DNA of 64,000 bases, from positions 1 to 64,000 of the forward strand of contig CABUHI010000009.1 of NCBI GenBank assembly GCA_902491345.1, written 5' to 3'. Shown here piece by piece: positions 51,467 to 60,900 of this stretch (its first letter is position 1; every line of letters starts with the position of its first letter). The position numbers and the translations under genes were made by a program. The DNA comes from an uncultured Collinsella sp. Lineage in GTDB: Bacteria; Actinomycetota; Coriobacteriia; Coriobacteriales; Coriobacteriaceae. The notes under the pieces are model-generated. The model did no database searches, was not told the origin of the DNA, and saw only the letters and a program-made list of their open reading frames with translations.

Positions 51467-53980
51467 CTATAGATAGCGGCCGGTGATGCTTGCGGAGCAA
51501 ACTGCGATGTCGCCCGGAGTGCCGGCGCAGACGATTTGCCCGCCGGCATCGCCACCGCCCGGGCCCATGTCGATCACATAATCGGCGTTACGGATAAGGT
51601 CGAGGTCGTGCTCGATCACGACAACTGTGGCGCCCTTGGCAACGAGGCCGTCGAACACACTCAGCAACACCTGAACATCGAGCGGATGCAGGCCGATCGT
51701 GGGCTCGTCAAACACAAACGCGGCATCATCCTGCACGCGGCCCATCTCGCTCGCAAGCTTAAGGCGCTGTGCCTCACCGCCCGAAAGCGCCGGTGTGGGC
51801 TCGCCAAGCGTGAGATAACCCAGGCCCAGATCGTGCAAGGTCTGCAAACGCGTCTGAACTTTCTTGAGCCCCACCGTGGCGTCGATAGCCTCGTCCACAC
51901 TCATATCCATGAGCTGCGGCAACGTAAGCAGGCTCCCGTCCTTGCCCTCACGATGGATATGCGAAGCCGCGTCTGCATAACGTGAGCCGCGGCATGCCGG
52001 GCAGACGATCTCGACATCGGGCAAAAACTGCACGTCGAGCGATATCGATCCCGTGCCGTCGCACGTAGGGCACCGCAAGGCGCCAGTGTTGTAGCTAAAG
52101 GCACCCGCCTTGTAGCCGGCTGCCTTGGCCTCGGGCGTACGGGCGAAGGCGCGGCGCAGCTCATCATGGATGTCGGCATAGGTTGCCACCGTCGAGCGAA
52201 CATTGGCGCCGATGGGCGTGGCGTCAATCAGGTTGGCACGCGCAATGCCCTCGGCATCGACCCAACGCACGTGCCCCGGCAGGCGCTCGCCAGCTGCCTG
52301 CGCCTTGAGTGCCGGGATGAGCGTCTCAAGCACCAACGTCGTCTTACCCGAACCCGAAACACCCGTCACCGCGACGAGACGGCCGCGCGGAATATCGACT
52401 TCGAGCGGCTTGACGGTATGGATGGTATCGGTCGCCATGCGGATATGTCCCTGCTCGAACATTTCGTCGTCAGTCACCTGCGGACGCATGCGCTTGGACT
52501 CTGTGCACAAAAACGGGGCGATGCGGCTGCCCTGCGATTGTTCGACCTCGTCCACCGTGCCAACGGCAATCACATTACCGCCGCCTGCTCCGGCAACGGG
52601 ACCCATCTCGACCAGATAGTCGGCTTCCGCCAGTACGCGCGTGTCGTGGTCGACAACAACCACGGTGTTGCCGTCATCCACCAGATCGCGCATCACGCCC
52701 ACCAAGCCGTCGACATTGGCAGGATGCAAGCCGATCGAAGGCTCGTCCAGCACATAAAGCACACCCGTCGATCGGTTGCGCACCACGCGAGCAAGCTGCA
52801 CGCGCTGGCGCTCACCCGTGGAGAGCGTAGCACCGGCACGATCGAGTGAAAGGTAATCGAGACCCAGGTCGACCAGACGACGGGCCGCGCTCAAAAACGA
52901 ATCGCATATATCCGTCGCCATGGGCCGCATCTCGGGCGGCAAGGATGCGGGCACCCTGCGCACCCACTCAATCGCCTCGCCCAGCGTCATGGCCGCGGCC
53001 TGCGCCAGATTGATACCGCGCACTTGGGGCTGGCGCGCAGCCTCGGAAAGACGCGTGCCACCACAGTCGCGGCATGGCCCCTCGCGCAAAAAGCGTGCAA
53101 CGCGTTTGAGCCCCTTATCGTCCTTAACCTTAGCGAGTGCATTCTCGACGGTATAGACGGCGTTGTAATAGGTAAAGTCGAGCGGCGTGGCGCCCTCGCC
53201 GTTCTTGGGAACGTAAAGAATGTGCTTCTTAACCGCGGGGCCGTGAAACACGATGTCGCGTTCTTGAGGCGTGAGTTGGCTAAACGGCACGTCGGTGCGT
53301 ACGCCCATCTCGCCTGCCACCTGCTTCATCAGATCCCACATGAGCGTGCCCCAGGGAAGGACTGCGCCCTCGTTGATGGTCTTTGACTCATCTGGCACCA
53401 GGCTCGCCTCGTCCACCTCGCGCATGACACCGGTGCCGCCACAGGTGGGGCATGCGCCGCCGCTATTGAAAGCCAAATCCTCGGCACTCGGCGCGTAGAA
53501 CTCGCGGCCGCATGTCGGACACGTGAGCGACAGGCCCGCAGCTACGTTAAGGCTCGGCTCCACACGCGCCCCGCAATGCGGGCACACGTGATGGGCGCAA
53601 CGGCTAAAGAGCAGACGCAGGCTGTTGTTGAGCTCGGTCATGGTACCAAAGGTCGAGCGCACGCCCGGCACGCTGGGGCGTTGATGCAATGCGAGCGCCG
53701 CCGGCACGTGCAGAACCTCGTCCACCTGGGCGTGTTCGGCCTGCGTCAGACGACGGCGGGTATAGGTGCTGAGCGCCTCAAGATAGCGACGCGAGCCCTC
53801 GGCATAAAGAACCCCCAGCGCCAGCGAACTCTTGCCCGAGCCCGACACGCCGGCAATGCCCACAAGCCTTCCCAGTGGAATATCGATATCGATGTCTTTG
53901 AGGTTGTGCACGCGCGCGCCACGCACCTCGATAGCCTGCGGGCTCATCTTCTGTTCCGTCACCTTTATCACCCTACTCAT
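51467..53980 (-). CDS. UvrA-like ABC excinuclease subunit (UvrA2 type)
   Basis: The 837-residue double ABC ATPase has Walker A boxes GVSGSGKSS (about residue 45) and GVSGSGKTT (about 545), signatures LSTGERQR and LSGGEAQR, and Walker B DEPSIGLHP and DEPTIGLHP. Zinc motifs are CPHCGARV, CPTCGREF, CPTCDGTG and CPACRGSR. It is shorter than UvrA (about 940) and fits the UvrA2/drug-resistance paralogue class. It may bind DNA lesions or confer resistance to intercalating drugs. The ATG overlaps the upstream ATPase stop (eight bases), so translation is coupled. An alternative start is 53947. Confidence 0.9.
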   Translation of the reverse strand: MSRVIKVTEQKMSPQAIEVRGARVHNLKDIDIDIPLGRLVGIAGVSGSGKSSLALGVLYAEGSRRYLEALSTYTRRRLTQAEHAQVDEVLHVPAALALHQRPSVPGVRSTFGTMTELNNSLRLLFSRCAHHVCPHCGARVEPSLNVAAGLSLTCPTCGREFYAPSAEDLAFNSGGACPTCGGTGVMREVDEASLVPDESKTINEGAVLPWGTLMWDLMKQVAGEMGVRTDVPFSQLTPQERDIVFHGPAVKKHILYVPKNGEGATPLDFTYYNAVYTVENALAKVKDDKGLKRVARFLREGPCRDCGGTRLSEAARQPQVRGINLAQAAAMTLGEAIEWVRRVPASLPPEMRPMATDICDSFLSAARRLVDLGLDYLSLDRAGATLSTGERQRVQLARVVRNRSTGVLYVLDEPSIGLHPANVDGLVGVMRDLVDDGNTVVVVDHDTRVLAEADYLVEMGPVAGAGGGNVIAVGTVDEVEQSQGSRIAPFLCTESKRMRPQVTDDEMFEQGHIRMATDTIHTVKPLEVDIPRGRLVAVTGVSGSGKTTLVLETLIPALKAQAAGERLPGHVRWVDAEGIARANLIDATPIGANVRSTVATYADIHDELRRAFARTPEAKAAGYKAGAFSYNTGALRCPTCDGTGSISLDVQFLPDVEIVCPACRGSRYADAASHIHREGKDGSLLTLPQLMDMSVDEAIDATVGLKKVQTRLQTLHDLGLGYLTLGEPTPALSGGEAQRLKLASEMGRVQDDAAFVFDEPTIGLHPLDVQVLLSVFDGLVAKGATVVVIEHDLDLIRNADYVIDMGPGGGDAGGQIVCAGTPGDIAVCSASITGRYL

Positions 53981-55091
53981 GCCATAAAACTCGATCGCGG
54001 ATGTACTCGCCCAGCATGGGCACGGTAAACCGGACGAGACCGTATCCGGCAGCCCCGATGACGCGCTCGCGAATCAGGCTTGCGCGATATTTACTCGCCC
54101 AGCTCTGGGTGCGATCGCAGCGCTCAATGACATCCGCCATGCGCGTCGGTTTGTCCTCGTCAGCAGCCATAGCCTCGATAAAGAGGCGTTGCGGACTGCG
54201 AAGCCCGTAATACAGGGGCGCGTCAACTGCTTCGTAGAACTCGGAGACGGCATCCGCATGGCCATCCTCGACATCGCGCCTTTCGATGACCTGCGAGCCA
54301 CGACGGACAGCAGACCGCCACATGTAATATCCCACCAGCTGAACCATATAGGGATGCCCCATGCTCTTGCGTGCCGCAAGGTCCGCCGTCTCCGCGTCAA
54401 CGTAAAGACCAGCGTCTTTGACCGTCTGGATATACGAATCGCGCACCTTGGGCAAAGATATCGCCCCCAGCGTACGCTGCTGAGCACGCCGCAAAAACGT
54501 CACGCTCGGCTCTTCGAGCAGATCGTCAACCATACTGGGCAAGCCGGCGAACACCAGCGCAAGACCGCGCTGGTCGCTATCGGGCAATCCCGTGGCATCC
54601 TGGTCTCCGAGCACCTGCTGATAGAGAACGGCAAGAGCCGCCAGCTCCTCGATAGACGCCGATTGCGCCTCGTCAATCGCAAACAGTATGCCCTTGCCTG
54701 GACCGAGCTTCTTAAGGCGCTCGTTGACCAGCCCTCGCAACGTCTCGCCCTTTGCTCGCGCCGCCTCGACCGACATCCGGCCAAACGACGGACCGAACTC
54801 CATTGACGTCACAACGGGTTTATTCGAACGAAGCGCGTCGGCCAATCGGTCGCATAAGCCAAGCGAAGCGGAATCGGAGACAACCGCCCATCCGCGCTCA
54901 TTGGCTAGACGTTGCAGTTCCCGCAGGAGAACCGTCTTGCCGCAGCCGCGGTTTCCCGTAATGAGCATGAGCCTACCCGGCGCTCCGGCGCCGTTATCGA
55001 GCCCTTCCTCGAAATCTTCGATGACCGACTCGCGACCGATGAGTATTGGAGGCCGCTTGCCAGCAGTGGGCTTAAAGGGATTTGGATTCAT
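53973..55091 (-). CDS. AAA-type ATPase, paralogue of 50326-51426
   Basis: The 372-residue protein starts NPNPFKPTAGKRPPILIGRE, with Walker A ITGNRGCGKTVLL (about residue 46), Walker B ILFAIDEAQ, and the shared sequence FAGLPSMVDDLLEEPSVTFL then RRAQQ. A winged-helix-like end follows (DVIERCDRTQSWASKYRASL). GAGGAGG precedes ATG 55091. Its stop overlaps the uvrA-like start, so the two are co-expressed. The job is unknown, and it may act on DNA with the UvrA-like protein. Confidence 0.87.
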   Translation of the reverse strand: MNPNPFKPTAGKRPPILIGRESVIEDFEEGLDNGAGAPGRLMLITGNRGCGKTVLLRELQRLANERGWAVVSDSASLGLCDRLADALRSNKPVVTSMEFGPSFGRMSVEAARAKGETLRGLVNERLKKLGPGKGILFAIDEAQSASIEELAALAVLYQQVLGDQDATGLPDSDQRGLALVFAGLPSMVDDLLEEPSVTFLRRAQQRTLGAISLPKVRDSYIQTVKDAGLYVDAETADLAARKSMGHPYMVQLVGYYMWRSAVRRGSQVIERRDVEDGHADAVSEFYEAVDAPLYYGLRSPQRLFIEAMAADEDKPTRMADVIERCDRTQSWASKYRASLIRERVIGAAGYGLVRFTVPMLGEYIRDRVLWHE

Positions 55092-55184
55092 GTCGGCCTC
55101 CTCGGATTGGCAAACCCTGGTAATAGTTATACCAACTTGCACCGAGTTACACCAATAGCATACGACAAAGGAACTGACCCTCTA

Positions 55185-57188
55185 TCACCTATGGCCGAAA
55201 AACTCGGCGTCTGCTGCTCGCCAGGGGCGAAAGGTGTCGGGATCGATCTTTACGTGCGCCGCGGCGGGTACGTCGTACCATTTGACCGTGTAACCGGCGC
55301 CGTGAGAGCAAAAGACCGAATCGGGCGTGTTGGGCAGATCGGCCTCGGGCTCATAGGCGGCCGTCTCGATTACGCGCTCGGCATCATGGCAAGCCGCATA
55401 ACCGGCGAACTCGAGGTACAGATGCCCGCGACCGCTCGTGTAGGCAGCCACCTCCAGCGCATAATCCTGCACTTCGGATGCCGGCACGCGACCCACAAGC
55501 TTTGCCCGGTCTCCCGCCATCGCCGGTGGCTCGTACTCGGCACCCATGCGCGTGGCATCCGAGAGCGCCCGGCCCACGCACTCCCCCGGTACCTCGAGCT
55601 CAAAGCGATACCACGGCTCCAACAGCACCGCCGCGCCGGCCTCACGCGCCTGCATGAGTCCCTGGCGAATCGCGCGGTACGTGGCCTGGCGAAAATCGCC
55701 GCCCTCGGTGTGTTTGGCATGCGCGCGGCCACCCGTGAGCGTAATGCGCACATCGGTGATGGGCGAGCCGGTCAGCACGCCCAGGTGATCGCGCTCCATG
55801 GCGTTGGTGAGCGCCAGACGCTGCCAGTTCAAGTCGAGCTCGTCAGTCGAGGTCACGGTGCCAAATTGCACGCCCGAGCCCGCCGGTAACGGCTCCAAAC
55901 GCAGATGTACCTCGGCATAGTGGCGCAGCGGCTCAAAGTGGCCCACGCCCTCGACCGGCTGCGAAATAGTCTCCTTATAGAGAATGCCGCCGGGCTCAAA
56001 CGCAATCGAAAGGCCAAAACGATCTGCCAACACCCGCTGCACGACCTCGAGTTGCACGGCGCCCATCAGCTGCAGGTGAATCTGCTCCAGATGAGTATTC
56101 CAGCTTACGCCGAGCATAGGATCTTCGTCCGCCAACTCAGTCAGTGCTTTGAACACCGTATGGACATCGTGTTCGCCTGGAAGCACCGTATAGGTGAGGA
56201 CCGGCGCAATGACGGGCGCATCGCCCGCGGGCTCTGCGCCCAGGACGTCCCCCGGGCGAACGTGCGCAAGACCCGTCACGGCACAAATACCGCCAGCGGC
56301 AACTTCCTGGGCAAGCTCATACTTTTCGCCGTTATAGATGCGTACCTGATCGATCTTTTGCTCCCAAGTGGAGGCGCCAGAGCATCCCTCGACAACTTGC
56401 TTTGCACGCAGCACACCGCCCGTCACCTTGACCCAGGCAAGACGCTCGCCACGGTCTCCACGACTCACGCGGTAGACACGCGCGGCGAACTCCTGGGGCC
56501 ATGTTCGCTCGTACATCAGAGTGCACATACCGTCGAGTAGCTCGTCCACGCCTTGGTCCTTGAGCGCCGAGCCGGCAAAGCAGGGAAAGAGCTTGCGCTC
56601 GGCGACCATGCGCGACAGCGTTGCGACGGAAAGCTCACCCGCCTCAAGAAACTCGTCGAGCGCCGCCTCGTCTAACGCAGCGGCGTCCTCCTGAACGGCG
56701 CCGCCCGCCAGCAGTTCGTTGGCGTCCAGGCAGCCCTCGGAAAGACGTTGCCCAAGTTGTGCCAGCAAAACATCGCGGCCGGGATTCTCCAAATCGATCT
56801 TGTTGATATAGATGAACGTCGGGATCTCATAGCGCGCAAGCAGGCGCCACAGGGTTTCGGTATGCCCCTGCACGCCGTCGTTGGCGCCCACAACCAAAAT
56901 CGCGTAGTCGAGTGCGCGCAGCGTGCGCTCCGCCTCGGCTGAAAAATCGACATGCCCTGGTGCATCCACGAGCATGACGTGGGTATCGCCATGGTCGAGC
57001 ACAGCCTGCGACGAGAAGATCGTAATACCGCGCTCGCGCTCAATCTCGTTCGTATCCAGATGCGAATCGCCATCGTCCACGCGGCCGCGCTTGCGAATGC
57101 GGCCCGCGTTGAATAGCATGGCCTCGGCCAACGTGGTCTTGCCGGCATCGACATGCGCCAAGATTCCAACGACCGCTTGCTTCGACAT
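55185..57188 (-). CDS. Tet(M)-like translation GTPase (EF-G paralogue)
   Basis: The 667-residue translational GTPase has G1 AHVDAGKTT, G2 region ERERGITI, G3 DAPGHVDF and G4 NKID, followed by EF-G domains II-V. Overall size and order match ribosomal-protection proteins such as Tet(M) and Tet(W), but this looks like the chromosomal paralogue group ending in FCSHGAGYTVKWYDVP, so resistance is not certain. GAGGAGAG precedes ATG 57188. The longer frame to 57257 is rejected. It has no leader peptide typical of tet(M) attenuators. Confidence 0.88.
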   Translation of the reverse strand: MSKQAVVGILAHVDAGKTTLAEAMLFNAGRIRKRGRVDDGDSHLDTNEIERERGITIFSSQAVLDHGDTHVMLVDAPGHVDFSAEAERTLRALDYAILVVGANDGVQGHTETLWRLLARYEIPTFIYINKIDLENPGRDVLLAQLGQRLSEGCLDANELLAGGAVQEDAAALDEAALDEFLEAGELSVATLSRMVAERKLFPCFAGSALKDQGVDELLDGMCTLMYERTWPQEFAARVYRVSRGDRGERLAWVKVTGGVLRAKQVVEGCSGASTWEQKIDQVRIYNGEKYELAQEVAAGGICAVTGLAHVRPGDVLGAEPAGDAPVIAPVLTYTVLPGEHDVHTVFKALTELADEDPMLGVSWNTHLEQIHLQLMGAVQLEVVQRVLADRFGLSIAFEPGGILYKETISQPVEGVGHFEPLRHYAEVHLRLEPLPAGSGVQFGTVTSTDELDLNWQRLALTNAMERDHLGVLTGSPITDVRITLTGGRAHAKHTEGGDFRQATYRAIRQGLMQAREAGAAVLLEPWYRFELEVPGECVGRALSDATRMGAEYEPPAMAGDRAKLVGRVPASEVQDYALEVAAYTSGRGHLYLEFAGYAACHDAERVIETAAYEPEADLPNTPDSVFCSHGAGYTVKWYDVPAAAHVKIDPDTFRPWRAADAEFFGHR

Positions 57189-57375
57189 GGCTCTCCTCTT
57201 ATTGCAAGCCCATCGCACGCGGCAACGGGCGTCCTCATTCCACACTGGATGATACAATTTACGGGCCGGCGGGCGAAGCGGGCCCTATCCCCCGACCGAG
57301 CTCATCGCCCTGCGTTGCCGCGCGGCGATTTTCGTAGGTTCGCGCCTTGCGAAAGCCGGCTTGCAAAACAGCCAG

Positions 57376-57413
57376 CGAACGAAAATGTCCCCACCCGGGG
57401 CCATTTTCGTTCG
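57376..57413. repeat. GTCCCC-core palindrome
   Basis: CGAACGAAAATG-tCCCC-ACCC-GGGG-cCATTTTCGTTCG, a near-perfect palindrome in the 253-base gap between the Tet-like and GNAT genes. It probably ends the GNAT transcript and belongs to the same style of repeats as those with CTGTCCC. Confidence 0.7.
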
Positions 57414-57441
57414 TGCAAATTGTTGATACGCGTCCCCGCTC

Positions 57442-57930
57442 TTATGCCTCGCGCAGCCAGTCAAACGCAACACGCGGTGTACCGTCGGACACATACACGA
57501 TGCCGGCGCGCTCAAACCCCGCCTTGAGGCTCGCGCCCTGCATGGGCAGGTTGTCCTGATGTGTGTCGATGCGCAGGTGATCGGCACGCTCCTTGGCAAA
57601 GGCAAACATCGCAGCCGCGATACCGTGCACGGTGCCGTCGGATGCCACACGGTGCAGCACGGCGTACGGAGTGTCGCTGCGCCATTGACCATCCTCAATT
57701 ACGTCATAGCACTCGTCCGGGCCCGGCAAAAAGGCAAACGTCGCCACCACGCGGCCATCGACTTCGCACACATAGCTGCCACCGGCGGCGATATCGGCAG
57801 CCAGTTGCTCGGCAGAAGGCGTGCCCTCGGGCCACTGTGTGGCGTTGCCATGCGCGCGCATAAAGGCGCGGGCCGCGTCATAGATAGCCATGACGGCGGG
57901 AATGTCGGTATCGAGGGTTTTTCTGATCAT
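57442..57930 (-). CDS. GNAT-family N-acetyltransferase
   Basis: The 162-residue protein has an acetyl-CoA-binding beta-alpha layout: CEVDGRVVATFAFLPG, HRVASDGTVHGIAAAMFAFA and a C-terminal NLPMQGASLKAGFERAGIVY. The pyrophosphate loop is degenerate: VASDGTVHGIA instead of the usual RxxGxG/A. The family acylates an amine on a small molecule or protein, and the target is unknown. ATG 57930 follows GAGGTCG weakly. Confidence 0.85.
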   Translation of the reverse strand: MIRKTLDTDIPAVMAIYDAARAFMRAHGNATQWPEGTPSAEQLAADIAAGGSYVCEVDGRVVATFAFLPGPDECYDVIEDGQWRSDTPYAVLHRVASDGTVHGIAAAMFAFAKERADHLRIDTHQDNLPMQGASLKAGFERAGIVYVSDGTPRVAFDWLREA

Positions 57931-58007
57931 CACGCGGCGACCTCACGTTTATTGGTATCACTTTGATTGAGCAATGATACCAACGTTTGGAGAGGGGCGC
58001 GAAGCAG

Positions 58008-58304
58008 ATGGGGAGCAAAAAGCGAGCCGCTTGGTCAAAAGCCAAAAGCGAGTTTTTAGGCGCTGCCACGGGCGGCGATATGAGTGACCTGTTTGCGCGC
58101 GAAGACGAGCGCCGCGACGCCCTGGACGCCGAGCGCGATGAGGCCTGGCGCTACAAGTCGTGCGAGCGCAAAAACCGTTACGACACGCGCGTCGAGGCCG
58201 AGGCTGTTATGGCCGAATGTGAAAACCGCGGGCGGCGTGGCTTGGCCTGCTACAAATGCGAATACTGCGGCGGCTGGCATTTGACGTCGCACCCTTGGAA
58301 ATAG
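58008..58304 (+). CDS. Small zinc-ribbon-like protein
   Basis: The 98-residue basic protein has KKRAAWSKAKSEF at the N-terminus and ends CYKCEYCGGWHLTSHP, where two CxxC-like cysteine pairs and histidine suggest a zinc-binding knuckle. GGAGAGGGG lies about nine bases before ATG 58008. TTG 57987 is an alternative. I recognise the C-terminal cysteine pattern from small actinobacterial and phage proteins but cannot name a function. It is divergent from the GNAT gene (77 bases). Confidence 0.7.
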   Translation: MGSKKRAAWSKAKSEFLGAATGGDMSDLFAREDERRDALDAERDEAWRYKSCERKNRYDTRVEAEAVMAECENRGRRGLACYKCEYCGGWHLTSHPWK

Positions 58305-58352
58305 ACCCCACATTGGCACGGCACTGACGGAGCGCCAGCCATCGCACACAAG

Positions 58353-59057
58353 CTACGGGCGCGGCGGCACCAAAACATCGTAGCGAACGGCCTTGCCCGC
58401 AAGTTGATAGCTCGGCTTAACGCCGGCAAGCAGCGGGCCCTTTACCGGCCGCTTGATAACGACCTTGCGCGGATGCACAGCAAGCGCCGCCTCGACCAGC
58501 GATTCCTCGTCGGCGCATGGCTGCTCCAGATGATGTAGGAGCTGGAACTTCTTTTTGACCGCTGCACTCTTGGTGCGCTCGGGAAACATGGGATCCAGGT
58601 ACACCACGTCGGGTGCTGCGAGCTCGCCCTGCTCGACCAGCTCGACGGTTTGACGAAGGCCCGCAATGCTGTCCTCGCCCGCATGTAAGCACATGCGTGC
58701 CACGGCAGCCGCAAGCGCCGGATCATCCGCCGCGCGATCCAAGGCATCCTTGAGGAGCGCCGCGATCACGCAGTCCTGCTCATACAGATCGACGGTAAAG
58801 CCCGCGGCCGCCAACAGCAGCGAATCCTCGCCAAAGCCTGCCGTAGCGTCAATTGCCCATGGTCGCTCGATGCCCTTTGTGCGCGCAGCCTTTACCAACA
58901 GCTCTTGCTGCAGACGGCCCTGCTTGAGTCGCGGCAGCATGCGGCCAAAATCGGCGCGCAGCTCCATCGTGCCGTCGGTGAGCGTGAGGCCCTCGGGCTT
59001 CCCGATCAGCTCAAGCCCCGCGGCCCGAGCAACAGATAAGGGATCGACGACGCCCAT
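58353..59057 (-). CDS. rsmJ: 16S rRNA (guanine-1516-N2)-methyltransferase RsmJ
   Basis: The 234-residue class I methyltransferase adds a methyl to G1516 of 16S rRNA. Family marks are DATAGFGEDSLLLAAAGF (SAM pocket), YEQDCVIAALLKDAL, YLDPMFPERTKSAAVKKKFQ with the DPMFP catalytic loop, and KRPVKGPLLAG. AAGGAG lies five bases before ATG 59057. It converges on the small zinc-ribbon gene. Confidence 0.93.
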   Translation of the reverse strand: MGVVDPLSVARAAGLELIGKPEGLTLTDGTMELRADFGRMLPRLKQGRLQQELLVKAARTKGIERPWAIDATAGFGEDSLLLAAAGFTVDLYEQDCVIAALLKDALDRAADDPALAAAVARMCLHAGEDSIAGLRQTVELVEQGELAAPDVVYLDPMFPERTKSAAVKKKFQLLHHLEQPCADEESLVEAALAVHPRKVVIKRPVKGPLLAGVKPSYQLAGKAVRYDVLVPPRP

Positions 59058-59121
59058 GGACACTCCTTAACAAGCAAAACGAATACGCAGGGCACCGTTT
59101 ATGTCGGCACCCAACCGTCCG

Positions 59122-59265
59122 CTATTGTCCCACATGCGACATGGCCCACAGCATCCCAATGCAAAGCACCGCCATCAATCCCGTGCACACAGCAGCGATC
59201 ACGGAATCACCCATGCGCCTTCCCAACGACCGCGGCTCACGCACTTGCCCTGCTCCGTACATCAT
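59122..59265 (-). CDS. Small membrane protein, 47 residues
   Basis: A short frame encodes MMYGAGQVREPRSLGRRMGD followed by a hydrophobic helix (VIAAVCTGLMAVLCIGMLWA) and a short tail. AAGGAGG lies six bases before the ATG, a strong ribosome site. It begins upstream of rsmJ on the same strand, 64 bases away. One basic-rich N-terminus and one helix suggest a membrane peptide of unknown role. Confidence 0.6.
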   Translation of the reverse strand: MMYGAGQVREPRSLGRRMGDSVIAAVCTGLMAVLCIGMLWAMSHVGQ

Positions 59266-59498
59266 GGCTCCTCCTTGAGACCAGCTCCTTGTTACGGCCT
59301 CATCATCTCAGCGCCGCACATGAGCTGCCATCGATTTGGCTTACGTCCAGCTTTCCCTTTTGAAAGGTTGGGTTGGGCCGCGCGGGCTCAAAGCGCTTTC
59401 AGGCGCATGCATCGCTGCGTTGAACTACAATGTGCTTCACCATATGTGCAGTACATTGGGTGCGCCAAGTTGGCGTACTCGTATCGAAAGGACCAGCC

Positions 59499-59900
59499 AT
59501 GAGCTTCACTCGCAAGACTCTCAAAATCCTTGCTCTCATCTACTTTGTTTTGGGCATCGCCAGCCTCGTCACCGCCGGCGTCGGTATCGCCACGGGCGGT
59601 CTCGATTCCACGTACGGTTCGTACGCCACGCTCGCGGCGGTCGTGCTTATCGCCAAGGGTCTCGTCGACCTTGCCGCAGGCGTCGCCGGTATCAAGGGCG
59701 CCAACAAGCCTTCGCAGGTGGACGGCGCGTTTAAGCTCGGTATTGTTGCCGCGGTCGCCACGCTTGCCCAAGCGGTGCTCACGCTTCCCGCGTTTGGCGG
59801 CGACGCCATCAACTTTGGCGCCTTTGTCATCGTGGTCTACGACCTGTTCTTTGTTCAGCAGGCACACGCCGTTAAAGCCGAGAACAAGGACCGCCTATAA
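59499..59900 (+). CDS. Small four-helix membrane protein
   Basis: The 133-residue protein has four hydrophobic segments (ILALIYFVLGIASLVTAGVG, the ATLAAVVLIAKGLVDLAAGV region, FKLGIVAAVATLAQAVLTLP, and AFVIVVYDLFFVQQ). AAAGGA precedes ATG 59499. It resembles small integral membrane proteins with two hairpins in actinobacteria, of no known function. It is followed by a terminator at 59938. Confidence 0.78.
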   Translation: MSFTRKTLKILALIYFVLGIASLVTAGVGIATGGLDSTYGSYATLAAVVLIAKGLVDLAAGVAGIKGANKPSQVDGAFKLGIVAAVATLAQAVLTLPAFGGDAINFGAFVIVVYDLFFVQQAHAVKAENKDRL

Positions 59901-59937
59901 GCGCTCGCTTCTCATAACCTCTGCAGCCAAGCAACTA

Positions 59938-59974
59938 AAAAGGGCCGATCGCGCATCTCCGCGGTCGGCCCTTT
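59938..59974 (+). terminator. Terminator after the membrane protein
   Basis: AAAGGGCCGA...CGG stem pairs with CGGTCGGCCCTTT. GC-rich and ends in TTT. Confidence 0.8.
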
Positions 59975-59990
59975 GCATTTGCCCAGATAA

Positions 59991-60027
59991 AACCTGCCAT
60001 AATAAACCTGTCCCTTTTTGGCAGGTT
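59991..60027. repeat. GGGACAG-family palindrome
   Basis: AACCTGCC-ATAATAAACCTGTCCCTTTTT-GGCAGGTT. Nearly the same 35-base unit as both arms at 32692-32793. It starts one base from the rlmA stop. Confidence 0.85.
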
Positions 60028-60028
60028 G

Positions 60029-60844
60029 TTAGCTGTGGCGGTACTCGGCGATGATGAAGTCGATATCGGTCTGGAGCGTGTCCAAGTTTGCCAGGCGCTC
60101 TTTGTCGGCAGGGCGCGTGCGGTAGTAGTACGGCGTCATCTGGAACACCGCCTCGATGTCGGCCTGGGTCTGGAGCGTAATGTTCGCAGACACCCGCTGC
60201 GTTCCGACCAACTCGAGCTCGGTGGTCTTCGGCAGCTTCTCATCGTTAAGGTACGGCGTATCGTAGATCACCTCCTTGAGCCCAAAGAGATGACGGGCAC
60301 CCGGCACCACGGTATAGAGTGAGCCCTCTGGCGCCAGCACGCGGGCAAACTCACGCTCGTTAAAGGGAGCGAAGAGCTCGGTCACCATATCGAAGGCGCC
60401 GTCCGCCACGGGGATGTCCTTCATGTTGGCCACGAAATAGGTCGCATCGCCGCGCTTGGCGGCCAGGCGCACCATCTCTTTGCCCAAGTCGAACCCGTAA
60501 GCGCCCACGCCCGGCACCGCGCCCATGGCGCTGGTGTAGTAGCCCTCGCCGCAGCAAATATCGAGCAGCGTCATGGGGCCGTTCGCAGATGCTGCACGCC
60601 CAGACACCCGCTCGCGCACGAGCTCGACCATCGCATCGCGCAACGGCGCATAGTAACCACGGTTCAAAAAGTCACGACGGCTGCGTGCCTGCGACTTGGG
60701 ATCGCCCATGGAGTCGCCGCTCTTGGACGAGCGCAGTAGATATAGATAGCCCTCGCGAGCACGGTCAAACCGGTGTCCGCCCGCGCATGCAGCACCGCGC
60801 TCATTGTCCACCAAAGGCTCATGGCAAACGGGACACAACAACAT
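60029..60844 (-). CDS. rlmA: 23S rRNA (guanine-N1)-methyltransferase RlmA family
   Basis: The 271-residue protein has an N-terminal zinc finger (CPVCHEPL, then CAGGHRFD with C, C, C, H ligands), an RNA-binding segment GDPKSQARSRRDFLNRGYYA, and a SAM pocket LLDICCGEGYYTSAM. It methylates N1 of G745 or G748 of 23S rRNA. Which of the two is not decided by sequence alone. AAGGAG lies five bases before the ATG. Some members confer resistance to macrolides or tylosin. Confidence 0.88.
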   Translation of the reverse strand: MLLCPVCHEPLVDNERGAACAGGHRFDRAREGYLYLLRSSKSGDSMGDPKSQARSRRDFLNRGYYAPLRDAMVELVRERVSGRAASANGPMTLLDICCGEGYYTSAMGAVPGVGAYGFDLGKEMVRLAAKRGDATYFVANMKDIPVADGAFDMVTELFAPFNEREFARVLAPEGSLYTVVPGARHLFGLKEVIYDTPYLNDEKLPKTTELELVGTQRVSANITLQTQADIEAVFQMTPYYYRTRPADKERLANLDTLQTDIDFIIAEYRHS

Positions 60845-60900
60845 GGCAACTCCTTAGCGCGAACAACACAACGCCCACCATTGTCGCACGCCTTCCCCAC

